Positions 22,962 to 34,900 of a DNA stretch of 64,000 nucleotides are shown one piece after another. Source of the stretch: Antitrichia curtipendula. Lineage: Eukaryota > Streptophyta > Bryopsida > Hypnales > Leucodontaceae. The position numbers and the translations under genes were made by a program. The notes below the pieces were generated by a model, which made no database searches, had not been told where the DNA came from, and saw only the letters and a program-made list of their open reading frames with translations. The stretch lies in assembly GCA_951230915.1 (NCBI GenBank), contig OX579640.1:21100981-21164980 (forward strand). Reading direction: 5' to 3'. How positions within the stretch are numbered: the first letter of the stretch is position 1; the number at the start of each line of letters is the position of its first letter.

Positions 22962-23394
22962 TATATTGTACAATTTTAAATGATCTGAAATTTTTTCAAA
23001 CATGTAGCCAATTTGTCTAAAAAAAGAATCCAAAGAGGTACCACCATTTTGCACATTTTTTCATAGAAAATCGAGCTTGTGAAGTGTAGCTGCCCAGTTT
23101 TTTGCAGGGTCAAAAAAATGATTTCAATGAATTTGAATGCTTATATCTTGCAATCCACGTGATGGAAATTTCTGAAATTTTTACCGCATGTTTTCAAGTC
23201 AGCATACTATAAGATCCTATGGTTACATGTGTCAAAAGGATATTTTTTCAAAAATTTGGTACTTATAATAAAAATGGCAATTTGGGAGCATTTTTGGTGA
23301 AAACCTAGTCATGGTCCTTTAGAGGTTATCAAAAGTTTAGGGACACATTTGATGGTAGTCTAGGATATAAGAATGAGAACATGGACGCTTTGGG

Positions 23395-23665
23395 GTATTT
23401 CTACCTTAAGAGTGATTTTATGCATTTAGAAAGGCCACAAATCACGTGTCTTTCCATCTTGAATCAAGTGCAAGCCCACTTACTGCCTCCAAACTCTCTT
23501 ACTACATATTATGCACTAAGGGAGTATGCAATACCAAAAAAATCTTTGATCCTTCGTAACTTTTGCATATGGTAACCAAATGTCACATTTCTTGGTGTGT
23601 TGGAACTTCCTTTGATTTGCCAACAAAAGAGTATGAAAATTTAACTAGTTTGATAATGGTAAGTA
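23395..23665. mobile_element. Diverged relative of the AGGTA element at 42.7-43.2 kb
   Basis: The block 'taacttttgcatatggtaac' through 'aaaatttaactagtttgata' (23545-23660) matches the arm at 42795-42900. Its other end near 23395-23412 has 'ggggtatttctacctta', similar to the family's end. No intact ends or flanks remain. Confidence 0.45.
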
Positions 23666-24089
23666 TACTAAATAGTGAAATTAGGTTGCCTTAACAATTA
23701 CGTTGCCTTACTAAAAAAAGATTACCTCATGACTCACCACTTGTCCGTGTGGAGGTGCATGAGCCTCTTTGTGTTTACTCTTGGTATTACAGTAAAGTAG
23801 GGATTCACATGATTTTTTACAATGTAGATGACATGACATGGCTTTCAACTTAGTTTGGATTTTAAAGTTGGGGACCAGAATGTTACCCTGCTGGAAACAG
23901 AACGTGACCCTCGTGATCAGTTGTACAAGACAATTTTTTAAGCTTTTGAAAATCAATGAGAACATATAATTTTTTTTGCATTATTTGAAAAAAAATCAAC
24001 AAGAAGTAATTCAAATTAGTGTTTGATAATTTTATTATTAAAAATGTTTATTGCATTAATTATTGATGAATTTTTTTGCAGTAATAGTA

Positions 24090-25532
24090 AGTATTTATAT
24101 AGTATTTTTCTATCGAAAAAACACTCAAAACTGTCATTTCTGTTGCTTTCATCCAAGAAAATAAATGTATATATATTTTATAAATCTACCATAGAGTCTT
24201 GTAGTTTATTTGTTTGAGATCATGTGGTAAAAATTTTATGAAACTTGATCGTACAGACTAAGAGATATTAGCATTCAAAGTTGGAAAAAATAAATTCGAA
24301 CATTGGTCTACAATTTCAAATGACTTTGACAGCTATTTGTGGAATTTTTTGCACTATGGACTTTGAAGTTAAAAAAAATTGTGTTGAGAAATTGAGTTAA
24401 AAGTCTAGGAATTTTTTTGAACACACAATTAATCTTCATTCATTAAAAAATGTGAAGTAGAAGTAGGTGCAAGATTGAAAGCAAAAAGAAATCTTTAATA
24501 GCTCTTAGATGGGATTGAAACACAATAATGCCAAAGGAGAAATTGTTTTAGCTAGCAAATTTAACCTTGTTAAACAATTTTTTTCCAAAAATTGTAAAAA
24601 TTGCATTCAGAAATGAATTCTACAAGTTACTTTCTCAAAAAGATGCATAACCCCTAAAAGCCCAAGGGTTATAGACAAAATACAAATGTGTTATAAAATA
24701 TAAGTTCTATAACTTTTGTGAAGTTTGTATCAAAGAAGATAATGTGACAAGTAGAAAGTATCCCTACAGTCAAAAGTATAAAATTATTTTTAGATTCTCT
24801 TCAAATGAATTTTGAAGATATAACTTCTAAAATTCACCAAAAATACAATTTTTATCTTTAGCATTTGAGTTTTTTTGATTGGTGAAAATTGTGGTTTCTA
24901 TTGATTTGTGAAAAAATACATAAGATATAGCAATGAAAACACCAACACTTTTCCAAAATAATAAGTTTTTCAACACTAGGCAAATTTTAAATACTTTGTG
25001 CTATTTCTCTTTTAATTTTTGTTTGACTATAGCAATCTTAGTTTTAAATATAAATATTGAAAGAAAATCCAGTCTTTTAGAAAAAAAATGGAAAAAATGA
25101 AAAAAAAGTTTTTTCTTGCCCAAAATTTTTGCCCAAAGTTGGGCAGCGACCAAAAAAATGGTTGTTTTAGTGCTTAGGGTTAAATTGATCGGAAAAAAAA
25201 TTGTTCATAACTTTTACACCACTAATCAAAATGGAATGAATAAAAGCTTCACATGTAGACAAAAAATTGATCTATAAGAGAAAAATAATTAAAAATTAAA
25301 TTTCAAGTTTTTGTAGATTTTTTTTTCTACCCGCCAAATGAAAATTTGGGCTTTTCTGGTATAACTCTTGCTCTTGGGCACCAATTGAAATAAAAATTAA
25401 ATTTATATGACACTAATAAGTTTTTCTATCTTATGAGAAAGATTCCAAAAGTTTCACTAAAAATTGAGGACACAGGAATCTGTCCAAAATCCATTTTGTT
25501 CTCTAAAGGGACAACGATCCTTTACGAATTAA
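24090..25532. mobile_element. E4-like element fragment followed by CCCCTAAAAG-ended copy E5
   Basis: 24090-24646 resembles the first half of E4. At 24647 it is cut by ATAACCCCTAAAAGCCCAAG, the start of another copy that closes near 25528 (GATCCTTTACGAATTAA). The E4-like sequence does not visibly resume after 25532, so the host copy may have lost its remainder. Non-coding. Confidence 0.5.
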
Positions 25533-25984
25533 CATTCTTATGGAGTAAGATCCTCCCCCATTTATGAAAGAAAAATAAATTCAGTTTCTTAAATACAATC
25601 TATAATTTCTTACAATCCAAAGTACATTTGTAATTCATGTTTTTAAAAGCAAATTATATGATAGTATTTTTCAATGTTCTATAATCCACCGTTGCCATTA
25701 TGTTCAAAAAATTGTCAAATTGCTACAATATAAAATTAATAGCTAAATTTACATACAATAAATGAATTCTAGTCCTCCAAATTAAATGTAGAAACTTGCT
25801 ATACAGTTGTAAAAGGATTCATAATGTTTTTAGACATGGCTTGAAGCATTTAGTAAATGTTGCAACCATATTATGGGGGATGGCTTGCATTTTAGGTAGA
25901 ATTAAAAAAAAATGAATTGAACAAGAATTTAAATGCAATTTAGAATTGAAAATGAACTATAGGCCAAATAAAGGGTCATTGGAA
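25533..25984. other. Intergenic AT-rich DNA
   Basis: Nothing recognised. Confidence 0.4.
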
Positions 25985-25995
25985 AAAAGCCACCT

Positions 25996-26190
25996 ATTGC
26001 TGCAGTATTATTTCAATGAGTTAGCAATATAGTATTGAAAGCGTATTGTTGCAGTACTTAAAACAACATATATTTTCAATAAAAATGCAATACTTCCATT
26101 GAAACTATATTGTGGCATTATTACTTGCAGTAATGCAACAATATACTTTCAATACTATATTGTTACCCCATTGAAACAATATTGCAATAA
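25996..26190. mobile_element. Palindromic MITE-like element with 65-bp arms
   Basis: 25996-26060 and 26125-26190 are inverted copies of each other; the left arm contains gcaatatagtattgaaagcg and the right arm contains the inverse. The loop is about 64 bases. The 'ttgcagtaNtgcaacaatat' motif also recurs inside the arms. A target duplication was not resolved. Confidence 0.6.
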
Positions 26191-26554
26191 TATTGAAGCA
26201 ATGAGGGGTATTTTCTCGGTGGTGAAATTCCATGATTTTGGGAGTAACTCTATTGAATTATATCTCTCTCTAAATCTCTCTACATACACACACAAAATTA
26301 TCATGCAAATAACTACCAAATCCAATTAAAGTTTAGGATTCTACACAATCCAATTTTCCTAATCTTAAAAAAACTTGCTTGTTAAATTTTTAGACACAAA
26401 TATAGATCAATATTTTCATCTATTCTTAGTTTCAATATGCTTAATTGAAGAAAGTTATAAAGGCTATAATTAATTTACTTCCAAAAATAAAATAAATAAA
26501 TATAGTCATAGTTCTCCTTGGCTACAAGGTGTGACAATGGTTAGATATGTACTA

Positions 26555-26740
26555 TTGAAGTAAGTGATATGTTAGAATAACTTATACTAAGATATCATAG
26601 TCATAATATGAGATGGCTTTAATTATGTTGAAGTGAATGATATGTTAAAGTAAATAATATTAAGAGTTCATAGTCATAGTATAAAATGACTTTAGTTATA
26701 TTGAAGCAAATAATATGTTAAAGTAACTTATAGTTAGATT
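26555..26740 (+). repeat. 73-bp tandem repeat, about 2.5 units
   Basis: Units begin with ttgaag at 26555, 26628 and 26701 and share 'atatgttaaagtaa' and 'tcatagtcata'. The third unit is partial. Confidence 0.75.
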
Positions 26741-28300
26741 GAACTAAATTAGACGTTATTTGTAAACAAATTAATAGATAGATTAGTATTTAAGAGGAAA
26801 AAACTAGCTTATGTTCTTTATCCCTTCTCACTTTAGTTTTCCTCTTTCATTTCAATATTATTTGCTTGTGTTCTTTCTTTCAATATGTACACAATCAATA
26901 TGTACACAAAAATGTAACATCTTTTATCCTATAACATCTAAAAAATGGATTTGAATGAAATTATTATCACTCAAAATTCCTATAGGTTTTCAAAAGCATT
27001 CAATGAAAGATGATTTAAAAAAACAAAAAACAATGGCAATTGAAACATTTTGTGCTTTAAGGATGTTCATTCAAGGTGAACATGGTGTAATTATATAGAA
27101 GATACACTCTATCATCAATTTTAAAAATTTGTATAATATAATTAAAGGATTGGAAAATTATAAAATAATTTAGGGCACATTTTTTTCGAGTTTGCTGATA
27201 ACCTCATCCCATTTTTTAGTCATACGACATTCAAAATAGTGGGATAAAAAAAGAATCTCTCTTTTTAAGTGCTCACGCTTTAGTTGAACTATTCAAATCG
27301 CCAACATTATTCACCACATTCAATCTTTAAGCCAACATGACAATTAAGGTAACTACACCTAACTATGATCCCTTTCTAAAATTGACCTCTATAAATTCTT
27401 GCCTGAAATGTACACCTTCCATTTATAAAAATTTAAGATCATTTAGAATATTCCTATTTGAAAACTTGAAAACTTTATAATTTATTCATACAATGTCCAA
27501 AAATTACTTAAGAAATGTATCCAAAATACACCTTTGACTTCAAGTAAGATCTATAAATAAACAATCAATTTAAAAATAGAAATATTGTTCAAAATGCTTA
27601 TATGTACTCATTTAGGTGTAGTAACCTTACAAGTAGCACAAATGTTTTAGATATTTCTATATTGACGTTGTCAACATCAAGTTTCGGATGAAAAAGTTTA
27701 TTTTTCCTACTTTAAACTCTATTGATCACTAGTGACCCATTTGAGTTACACAATAACTTATAGAAATAGTTGAGGAATTCTAGGCCAAGTTTAGATGAAA
27801 TTGTTAAAAAAATACTCCATAAAACCTAAAATTTCCTAGAGACCTATCATTGGCTCCTCATTACGTTGGTTTTGGGCAGCAAATTATAAAAAACATTTAC
27901 GATGCTCAACTTCAAGGCTATTGCACCTTCTCTAATTTACCTCCCTCCAATACAAATAATTGATAATTTAATCTCCCGTTAATTTCTGAACCTACGGTAA
28001 CTAAATTGTCCTTTTCGGTGGTTCCCACGTTCCCAATTCCCAGTCCTGACTTCCCCTGACTCCCTTGTGGGAACCGAAAATTTATTACCCCACCCGAGAT
28101 CCAAGCCCACCTCCCCCGAGAAAATCTGTGTCTGATGAACTACTAATGCCGACGCCTCACTAAAGCTACCAACGAAGTCACTAACCCAGTCACTAATTAT
28201 TCCAAGCGTGCGTCTCTCTGCAGGTCAGGCCGCAGGCGGCGTCACTCCCCGAGAAACCCGAAGTGGCACCGTTGCGCAAATCATTCCTTGCCCGGCCGAG
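26741..28300. other. Intergenic DNA rising in GC toward the kinase gene
   Basis: AT-rich to about 27960, then markedly more GC-rich, as expected on approach to the transcribed gene. No convincing TATA element was assigned. Confidence 0.4.
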
Positions 28301-28589
28301 ACCCAAGCTCAACGTAACCTGCTTGCTTGTCTCTATCCACCCTTCACTCATTGAAGTGTCAGGCCAATCTGCAACCCAAAAATTTGCAATCCCCAAATCG
28401 GAATCCCAACTTTACAATCCCAAGTTGCAATCTCGTAAGCTTCAAATCTAACTCAACAATCCTTCGGCGATTTGAAGTGGTTGGCGATGGCGTCACGCGA
28501 GAGAGGAAGCTCAAACATCAATTGAAGCGATTGCGCTTTGAGATTTGAACTGAGATCGAGGCTTAGTAGAGCTCCAGTGTTGGAGGTCG

Positions 28590-28825
28590 CATTTGGCTCT
28601 CGTAGTTGCGGAGTTGATTGACGTCGGATCGAAGTTTGAGAGATTTGAAGTTTGCAAGCTCTCTTAGTCGCGAACTTGATTGGCGTAGGATCGAAGTTTG
28701 AGAGATTTGAAGCTTGCAAGCTATCGTAGTCGCGAACTTGATTGACACAGGATCGAAGTTTGAGAGATTTGAAGTTTGCAAGCCCTTTAGTCGCGAACTT
28801 GATTGACGTGGGACCGAAGTTTGCA
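28590..28825 (+). repeat. 62-bp tandem repeat in the 5' leader of the kinase gene
   Basis: Full units at 28627-28688 and 28689-28750 (62 bases each) and 28751-28811 (61 bases), with partial units before and after. Each unit starts gatcgaagtttgagagattt and contains tagtcgcgaacttgattg. It lies 150-380 bases upstream of the start codon, probably within the 5' untranslated region. Long minus-strand open frames here are by-products of the repeat. Confidence 0.85.
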
Positions 28826-28968
28826 ATTGTGAAATTGATGGATTTGGGTTGCGGAGGCGCAATGCTGGTCGCGCGAATGGGCGTACATTCTGAGTGAATG
28901 TGGATCTCATTTGGGCGAATATTGTGTATGTGTGTGAGAGAGTGTGAGTTTGTGTGAGATTGAGAGAG

Positions 28969-31900
28969 ATGGGTGCAGAGGAGGTGATTGCAATTGGCGA
29001 GTCGAGGCGCCTGAGCTCTGCGGAATTAGCAATGGACAGGCGCGCTGGTGGACGCAGGTTGTTAGTGGGGATGAAGCTCAACACTTCTTGCCGGGAGATG
29101 CTTACTTGGACAGTCGCTAAGCTAGCGCAACCTGGCGATCACATCCTCGCGCTTCATGTTTCCTCACAGCAAGGTAACCCACCACGAATTTCGTAAGGAA
29201 TTTCAGGAATTGCGCGAAACCCATCACTCAATTTCCACTGGAATCGAGACATTGGTCTTTCTCTTGCCCACCACAACGGCTATGTCCCACCGTACTGCGC
29301 AATCAGTTTGCATTCCTGGGAGAGCCGGCTCTATGATTGCTTGCTTGTGTTGCTGCCCGAGCTTCCTTGGTGCAGAAATCGAGGTTGCTTGTAATATTCT
29401 AACGTATCAGCGTGGAAAGAGTCAAAAGAGTCGTCGCCGGCTCCACTTCGAAGTCCTGAGGCGTACGTTAGAAAGCCTTTTTTCCACATCAGAGTATTCT
29501 CTCAGAGGGACCGTTGCAGCTGTTCTGCAGTTTCTGAGGTCGCTTACTTTATTTTTTAAGGGGACAACTCCACTTTCGTGTTTACGGACAATCTCTGCTT
29601 TGGTTTGTCGTAGTAAGTTAAAAGCTCTCGTACGTTGTCGTCGTCGTCATCACCGTCGCCATAGCCACTTGGAGCATTTTTTGCTCTTGTTTGCGCAATT
29701 GGTCTCACTGACAAATTTGATTGCAAGCACTTGCCCATGCGCTGGCATCAGCATTTCCGGCACGTTGCGTCATTTGTTTTAGTACCGGTAATTAATTGTT
29801 CGAGCGACGTCTCGGGATCTGTATTGCCTGTAGGACCTGAGTCAGCTTTCCTTCTTTGCCACTACAGCGTAGGTTTCAGATCTCGTTGGTGGTTTGTTCC
29901 TTTTTGACTCTAATGAAGTGTTGGTAGTCTCCCTGTTTTTGAGGTCTGAGGATTTGCGTTCTTGGCAACCCTAGGGAGTGCGTTATTGTAGCAAGCATTT
30001 GAGTATCGGAGTGGTGATGGAGTAGCGCAAACTTTGATGATAACTCAGGAACACTAGAACCGTTTTTTGCAAACGGTGAGATGCCGTTACGTTCGTAGAG
30101 CATCAAGATGTGGGGTATAGATAGCGAGATTCAAAGCGCTCAATTATCAGTCTTTTTCCCTCTCTCTCGCCAGGTTGCAGCGAAGTTTGTGCCAATGTGC
30201 ACTGTCCTTTCACTTCAATTATGATGTCGCACCTTTGTGGTGGTCATAGCTGAGTGTGACTGATTCAAGGGATATTCGGGAACAGGGGCCACGGTCGAGG
30301 AGGAGGACTCTCATGCCCAACAATTGGCCAACACCTTGCGTGGCGTTCTCTCCGTTTACGAAGGCTTATGCAATCTGAAGCAAGTGCGTTCTCTTTTGAT
30401 TACACAAAACACTCTTCTGTTAATTTTTTCGTAAAAAGTAAGTAGCTTCGTTGTGACTATTCCTCAATCGTGGTGGTGACTGACAGATTAAACTGCAATT
30501 GGAGATCGTGAGTGGTGACAAGGTGAAAAACGTGCTGGTGGAAGTGGCCTCCAGTTATGAGGCTTGCAAACTCATTCTCGGTACCAACAAGAACTTCTCC
30601 GTTGGGTGAGATTTTTTCCTCTTTCTGTCTTCGCGATTTGTGTGTGGCTATGGCGTGATTGCTAAGTTACAGTGATCGCTACTTCATTTCCCTTCTAACG
30701 AGGATCTTTGTGATCCTTCAGGCGGACCAAGACTCTTGGTAGATACTGTTTGAATCGGCTGCCCTGCACTTGCACGGTTGTCATCCTCGAGCGGGGTGAG
30801 ATCATTTTTGATAAGAAGGGGCGACTTGGGACAGACATGACACGTAATTACCTTGACCCACCCTTTCTTCCAAAATTCGTTTCCTTTGAAATGCATTCAA
30901 ATTGATTAATTTCATGATGGTAGATTGAAATCGAATAGCTTTCTCCGATCTTAGGGTAGCGGATGCTGTTTTCGTCCAGCTTTTAAGCATTTGAACCAAT
31001 ATGTAAGAGTGTGTTTCCATTCGAAGATCAGCGTAGAGCTGTGGAGAGATCACTTTGTGGACGTTCTCTTGGGATCAAATTTTTTATCACTGCGCCAGAT
31101 TTGTTATACAATAGTGGGAGGCTGTAGATCCCTTCTGAAGGGACAGACTTAGACTACCCCATTTCCATTCCAACATTGGTTTCCTTGCCATTTAATGAAG
31201 TCCAATCAAGTGTTTATTGGAAGAGACGAGTATCCGTTGGTTTCAGTCTAAACGAGACAGCATAGATCCAACACAGTTTTAGTATCCTCTACCTTAAACG
31301 CTCCCTCTGTTATACTCGAGGTGACATTACCCTTGTTTAACTTCACTACTGGAGTCCCAACCTCTTCCCCAATGGAAGAAAACCCATTCCGAAAGAACTG
31401 AGTCCCAATCACGTAGCTTGAACATGTGACAAATCTGCTACAGTTAAACCAATCTCTGGCAACTGTACCAGATACTCGAGAATGTCATTTTAGGCAGACT
31501 CTCATAACCAAGAGATTTGAATGTCACTTGCCAAACACTCACAAACTCATCTGTCTTCGTTTGTGTTTCAACATCATTCAGGGTTAGACATGATCAAGGT
31601 ATTCCGACGCAGTTTGCGCCTAGGCAGGAACCGAAACCAGAAAAGCAGCCGAGTAGAAGAAGAGCCTGACAACCACAACAACCACAACCACAACAAAGAC
31701 AACAACAAGCTTAACAACAAGCCCTCTCATGGACACCAAAGGAGCAAGTCAGAGATTCCTGACTACACCTCCATTTCCAACGACAATTTTTCCAACAACC
31801 CCCCTGAACTGACCTTCGGCTCATGCTCCTCCATACTAATCCAAGAAGACTTCTCCCACTCCCCTGTGAGTGTTCTCTCACGCAACAGCACGGCGACATT

Positions 31901-34900
31901 CGAGGCTCTTCGCATCTCGTTTTCCAAACGGAGAGCACAAGGGAGTCTCAAAGCAGCTGCTGCTGCCGCAACAGCTCAAAGATCAGACATGTATCTTCTC
32001 GAACATAGTAAAGATAATAACAATAGTACGAATAGGATTGATAGTGGTAATGGTACTGGTTGTACTAAGTTTGAGGATGTTATTGAGCCGGGTTGGCCAC
32101 TTCTGAACCACGCCTTAGGATTTGAGAAGCTTGTTGCTAGATCGGTGAACCGTGATCCTTCGCCTTCACCGAAAAAGTTTTGGATTCGAGAGGACATGGG
32201 AGAGGCGAAGAGCCGAGTGCGAGACTCGAGTTTGAATTTGGCGCAAGATGTGGAGGGCCTTTGTTCGAACCGAGCTTGCATTGCGTTTGGTTATGAGGAT
32301 CTGGAAGCGGCCACGTCTGGATTCTCTCAAGGTGAGTGGGATCGTCTTCTTCCAAGCAGCAGTGCTTGTTATTTAATCCTTCAACTCCCTGGTGTTCCAC
32401 ATTTTTGGATAATTCTGGGTGCTGTTTGTCGAAGTGACTTCTCTGTCATCCAAAGTAACGCTTGAATCTTTAACAAGCAAGCTTCCTTTATGACATATTT
32501 CATGACCATTTAAGAGCTGATTGCCTTTTCGGGGAAGTGAAACACCTTGAAATAATTTTCAGTAAATCTTTGTAGGAAGAAGAATGGAATTGGCATCTAA
32601 CTCTAGTCGTTTCATATTTTTTGAACCTTGGTGGAATTAGTTACAAATTTTTGAAGTTGAAACGCAGTGGTCACTAAAAGCGACCATCTCCTGAAATGTA
32701 CACTGTTGGTACATTGAAGAAAGCAAAATCTTGTCTTGATGGCTTTTAGAGCACGGTCGCTTTTAGAGCTGACTACCTTATTCTTCTTCCAAGCACAATT
32801 GCTTGAAAGTGTATGAAAATGGGGAAAAGGAAAGAGCTTGTAGGTGTTATTCCTGGCGTGGGAAGTGGTTTTGCTTGCCTCTGTTGTTGTGTAATAGATC
32901 CCCATAATGAACCGAGTTTTTTAAAATTATTTAATGTTTTTTCTACAATTTTCTACACCTGCAGAGAATGTGGTAGGACGAGGAGGTGGAAGCGAAGTGT
33001 TCAGAGGCACCATGCGAGATGGGAGGGTAGTGGCTGTCAAGCGACTAAACCCGGGTCCCCAAGCAGAAGAGGAGCTTTTGATCGACATTGAAATCAATAC
33101 AACTTTGACCCACACTCATGTTGTATCTCTGCTGGGGTACTGTGTGGAGGCGTCGCATATGCTTCTTGTTTACGATTATCTACCTGAAGGAAACTTGGAA
33201 GACCATCTTCATGGTAAGCATCGTCATGGAAACTAACCTTAACCTCTAGTTGCCCAAGTTAAGAAACCCCAAAGAATTTCCACTTTCCAAGCTAATTTTG
33301 CAACTATAGGACCTTTCGGTGTGATTTTTTAGTTTCTACTGGTATATTTCGCTACCTTCCTGGATGCTTCTTAAATGATTTATTTCAACGCTTATAGATA
33401 TGAAAGTGGCCACTTTGGGTCATGTAGGCCTTGAGAGGGGTTAATCGACATCCTCAATGCCTCAGAAGAGGACTAGTTAATGAATTCCTTTTTGATTAAT
33501 TTACTAGCCATTGTGTACATGGCAATTGTTTTGTTTTGCTCAAGTTAGATGTGTTTTTATGTGTTTTTCTCAGCTCCAGGGAAGGATACATCAGTTCTGC
33601 CATGGGAAGTGCGCTACAACGTGGCCGTGGGAATTGCCAGGGCTCTAGAGTATCTCCACAAGGGTTGCACCAGGCCTGTCGTGCACCGAGATGTTAAAAC
33701 GTCGAACATTCTCCTGACTGCCAACTTTGAATCTCAGGTTTGCTTCTACCCAGTCCTTTTCTGCTGATTCTCTAGATTTGATGCCACAGCTTCCGTCGCC
33801 ACGGGAATTTGTGTTTTGCAGCGTTTCAACAGTTGTTTGAGTTCCCAATGACAGCACATTATAATGGAGAGCATACGGGGAGAAGAATGAACTAAATATC
33901 TGATTCTAGTGATAATTCTTTTGTACTAACACAATGTTTTTTATAATTGGAATGTCTTCAGTTGTCAGACTTTGGGCTTGCAATGTGGGCACCAACGAAG
34001 GCTTCACACTTGCTGTGCAATGACGTTGTTGGAACGTTCGGGTAATGCAGCATATCTTTCTCTCTTTTGATTTTTTTTTCCCTTGTTTATGGAAACTTCA
34101 AAGTAACCTGAAGTGCTCAATTGGCATTATAACATTTTTTGAAATAAACATCATATAAGAAACTTTAAGGTAGGTAACAAATATGCAAATAAAAACAAGA
34201 ATCCATACCTGATTCTTTTTTAATGATCGAAATATGTTTTGAGAGGCACTGTAATGAACGATTAGCTTCCAGGTTGTTTTTTCTTGGACAGAGAAGGGGT
34301 TAACCTGTTACATGCACTGGCTTGATTGATACAAATAGTGTGATCAAGTTGAGATTTCGTGGAGGGATTGTATTGAAAATGTAGGAGTTTTATAGTGTTT
34401 TTGGTTTTTAGGCTGTATTTCTGACGAACTCTTCGTTTCTTCCAGGTATTTGGCCCCGGAATATTTCATGTTTGGGAGAGTGAACGACAAAACAGATGTT
34501 TATGCATTTGGTGTGGTGCTACTGGAGCTCATCACAGGCAGGAAACCAATTGATACAACCAGGCCTAAAGGGGAAGAAAATCTCGTCAATTGGGTATGAG
34601 TCTTGGGATCTCTCGACGCATCTAAAGGTCTTTCTAATGTATTGTGCTTGTACTATAGCTTGCGATGGACAGGTTCCTTTTGTGGCTAGAATGTACCTCT
34701 CAGATACATTCTAAAGCTGAAAAAATAATTCGCTATCAGAACATGCGTTAACTTTTGTTGGAGGGCAAGTGAATGCCTGTGCTCAAGTTTGCTCTAGAAT
34801 GTACCCTCGGGATACATTCTGAACACGGAAGGTGTATGTCCACATTACAGCAGACTAGTTTACGATGATGACTTAATTTGTTTGCTTGATGTTTGTTACC

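Larger units (their letters stand above)
22330..23325 (-). repeat. Inverted family X copy carrying two later insertions
   Basis: Read inverted, this region follows 15052-15640 and 37743-38330, starting from the end CCTTTAGAGGTTAT at 23316-23329. It is interrupted by a retrotransposon tail at 22404-22573 and by a TA-flanked palindromic element at 22805-22961, both readable because the uninterrupted paralogues lie in the window. Confidence 0.65.

Noticed and set aside
26880..26910. Possible short tandem 'caatatgtacaca' repeat
   Set aside because: Only two units; within chance expectation for such AT-rich sequence.
28563..29084. 173-codon minus-strand frame opposite the kinase 5' leader
   Set aside because: Its repeated peptide pattern is produced by the 62-bp tandem repeat being open on the reverse strand.
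29156..29782. 208-codon plus-strand frame overlapping the end of exon 1 of the kinase gene
   Set aside because: It is a read-through in a different frame into intron 1, has no recognisable domain, and conflicts with the phase-consistent exon model.
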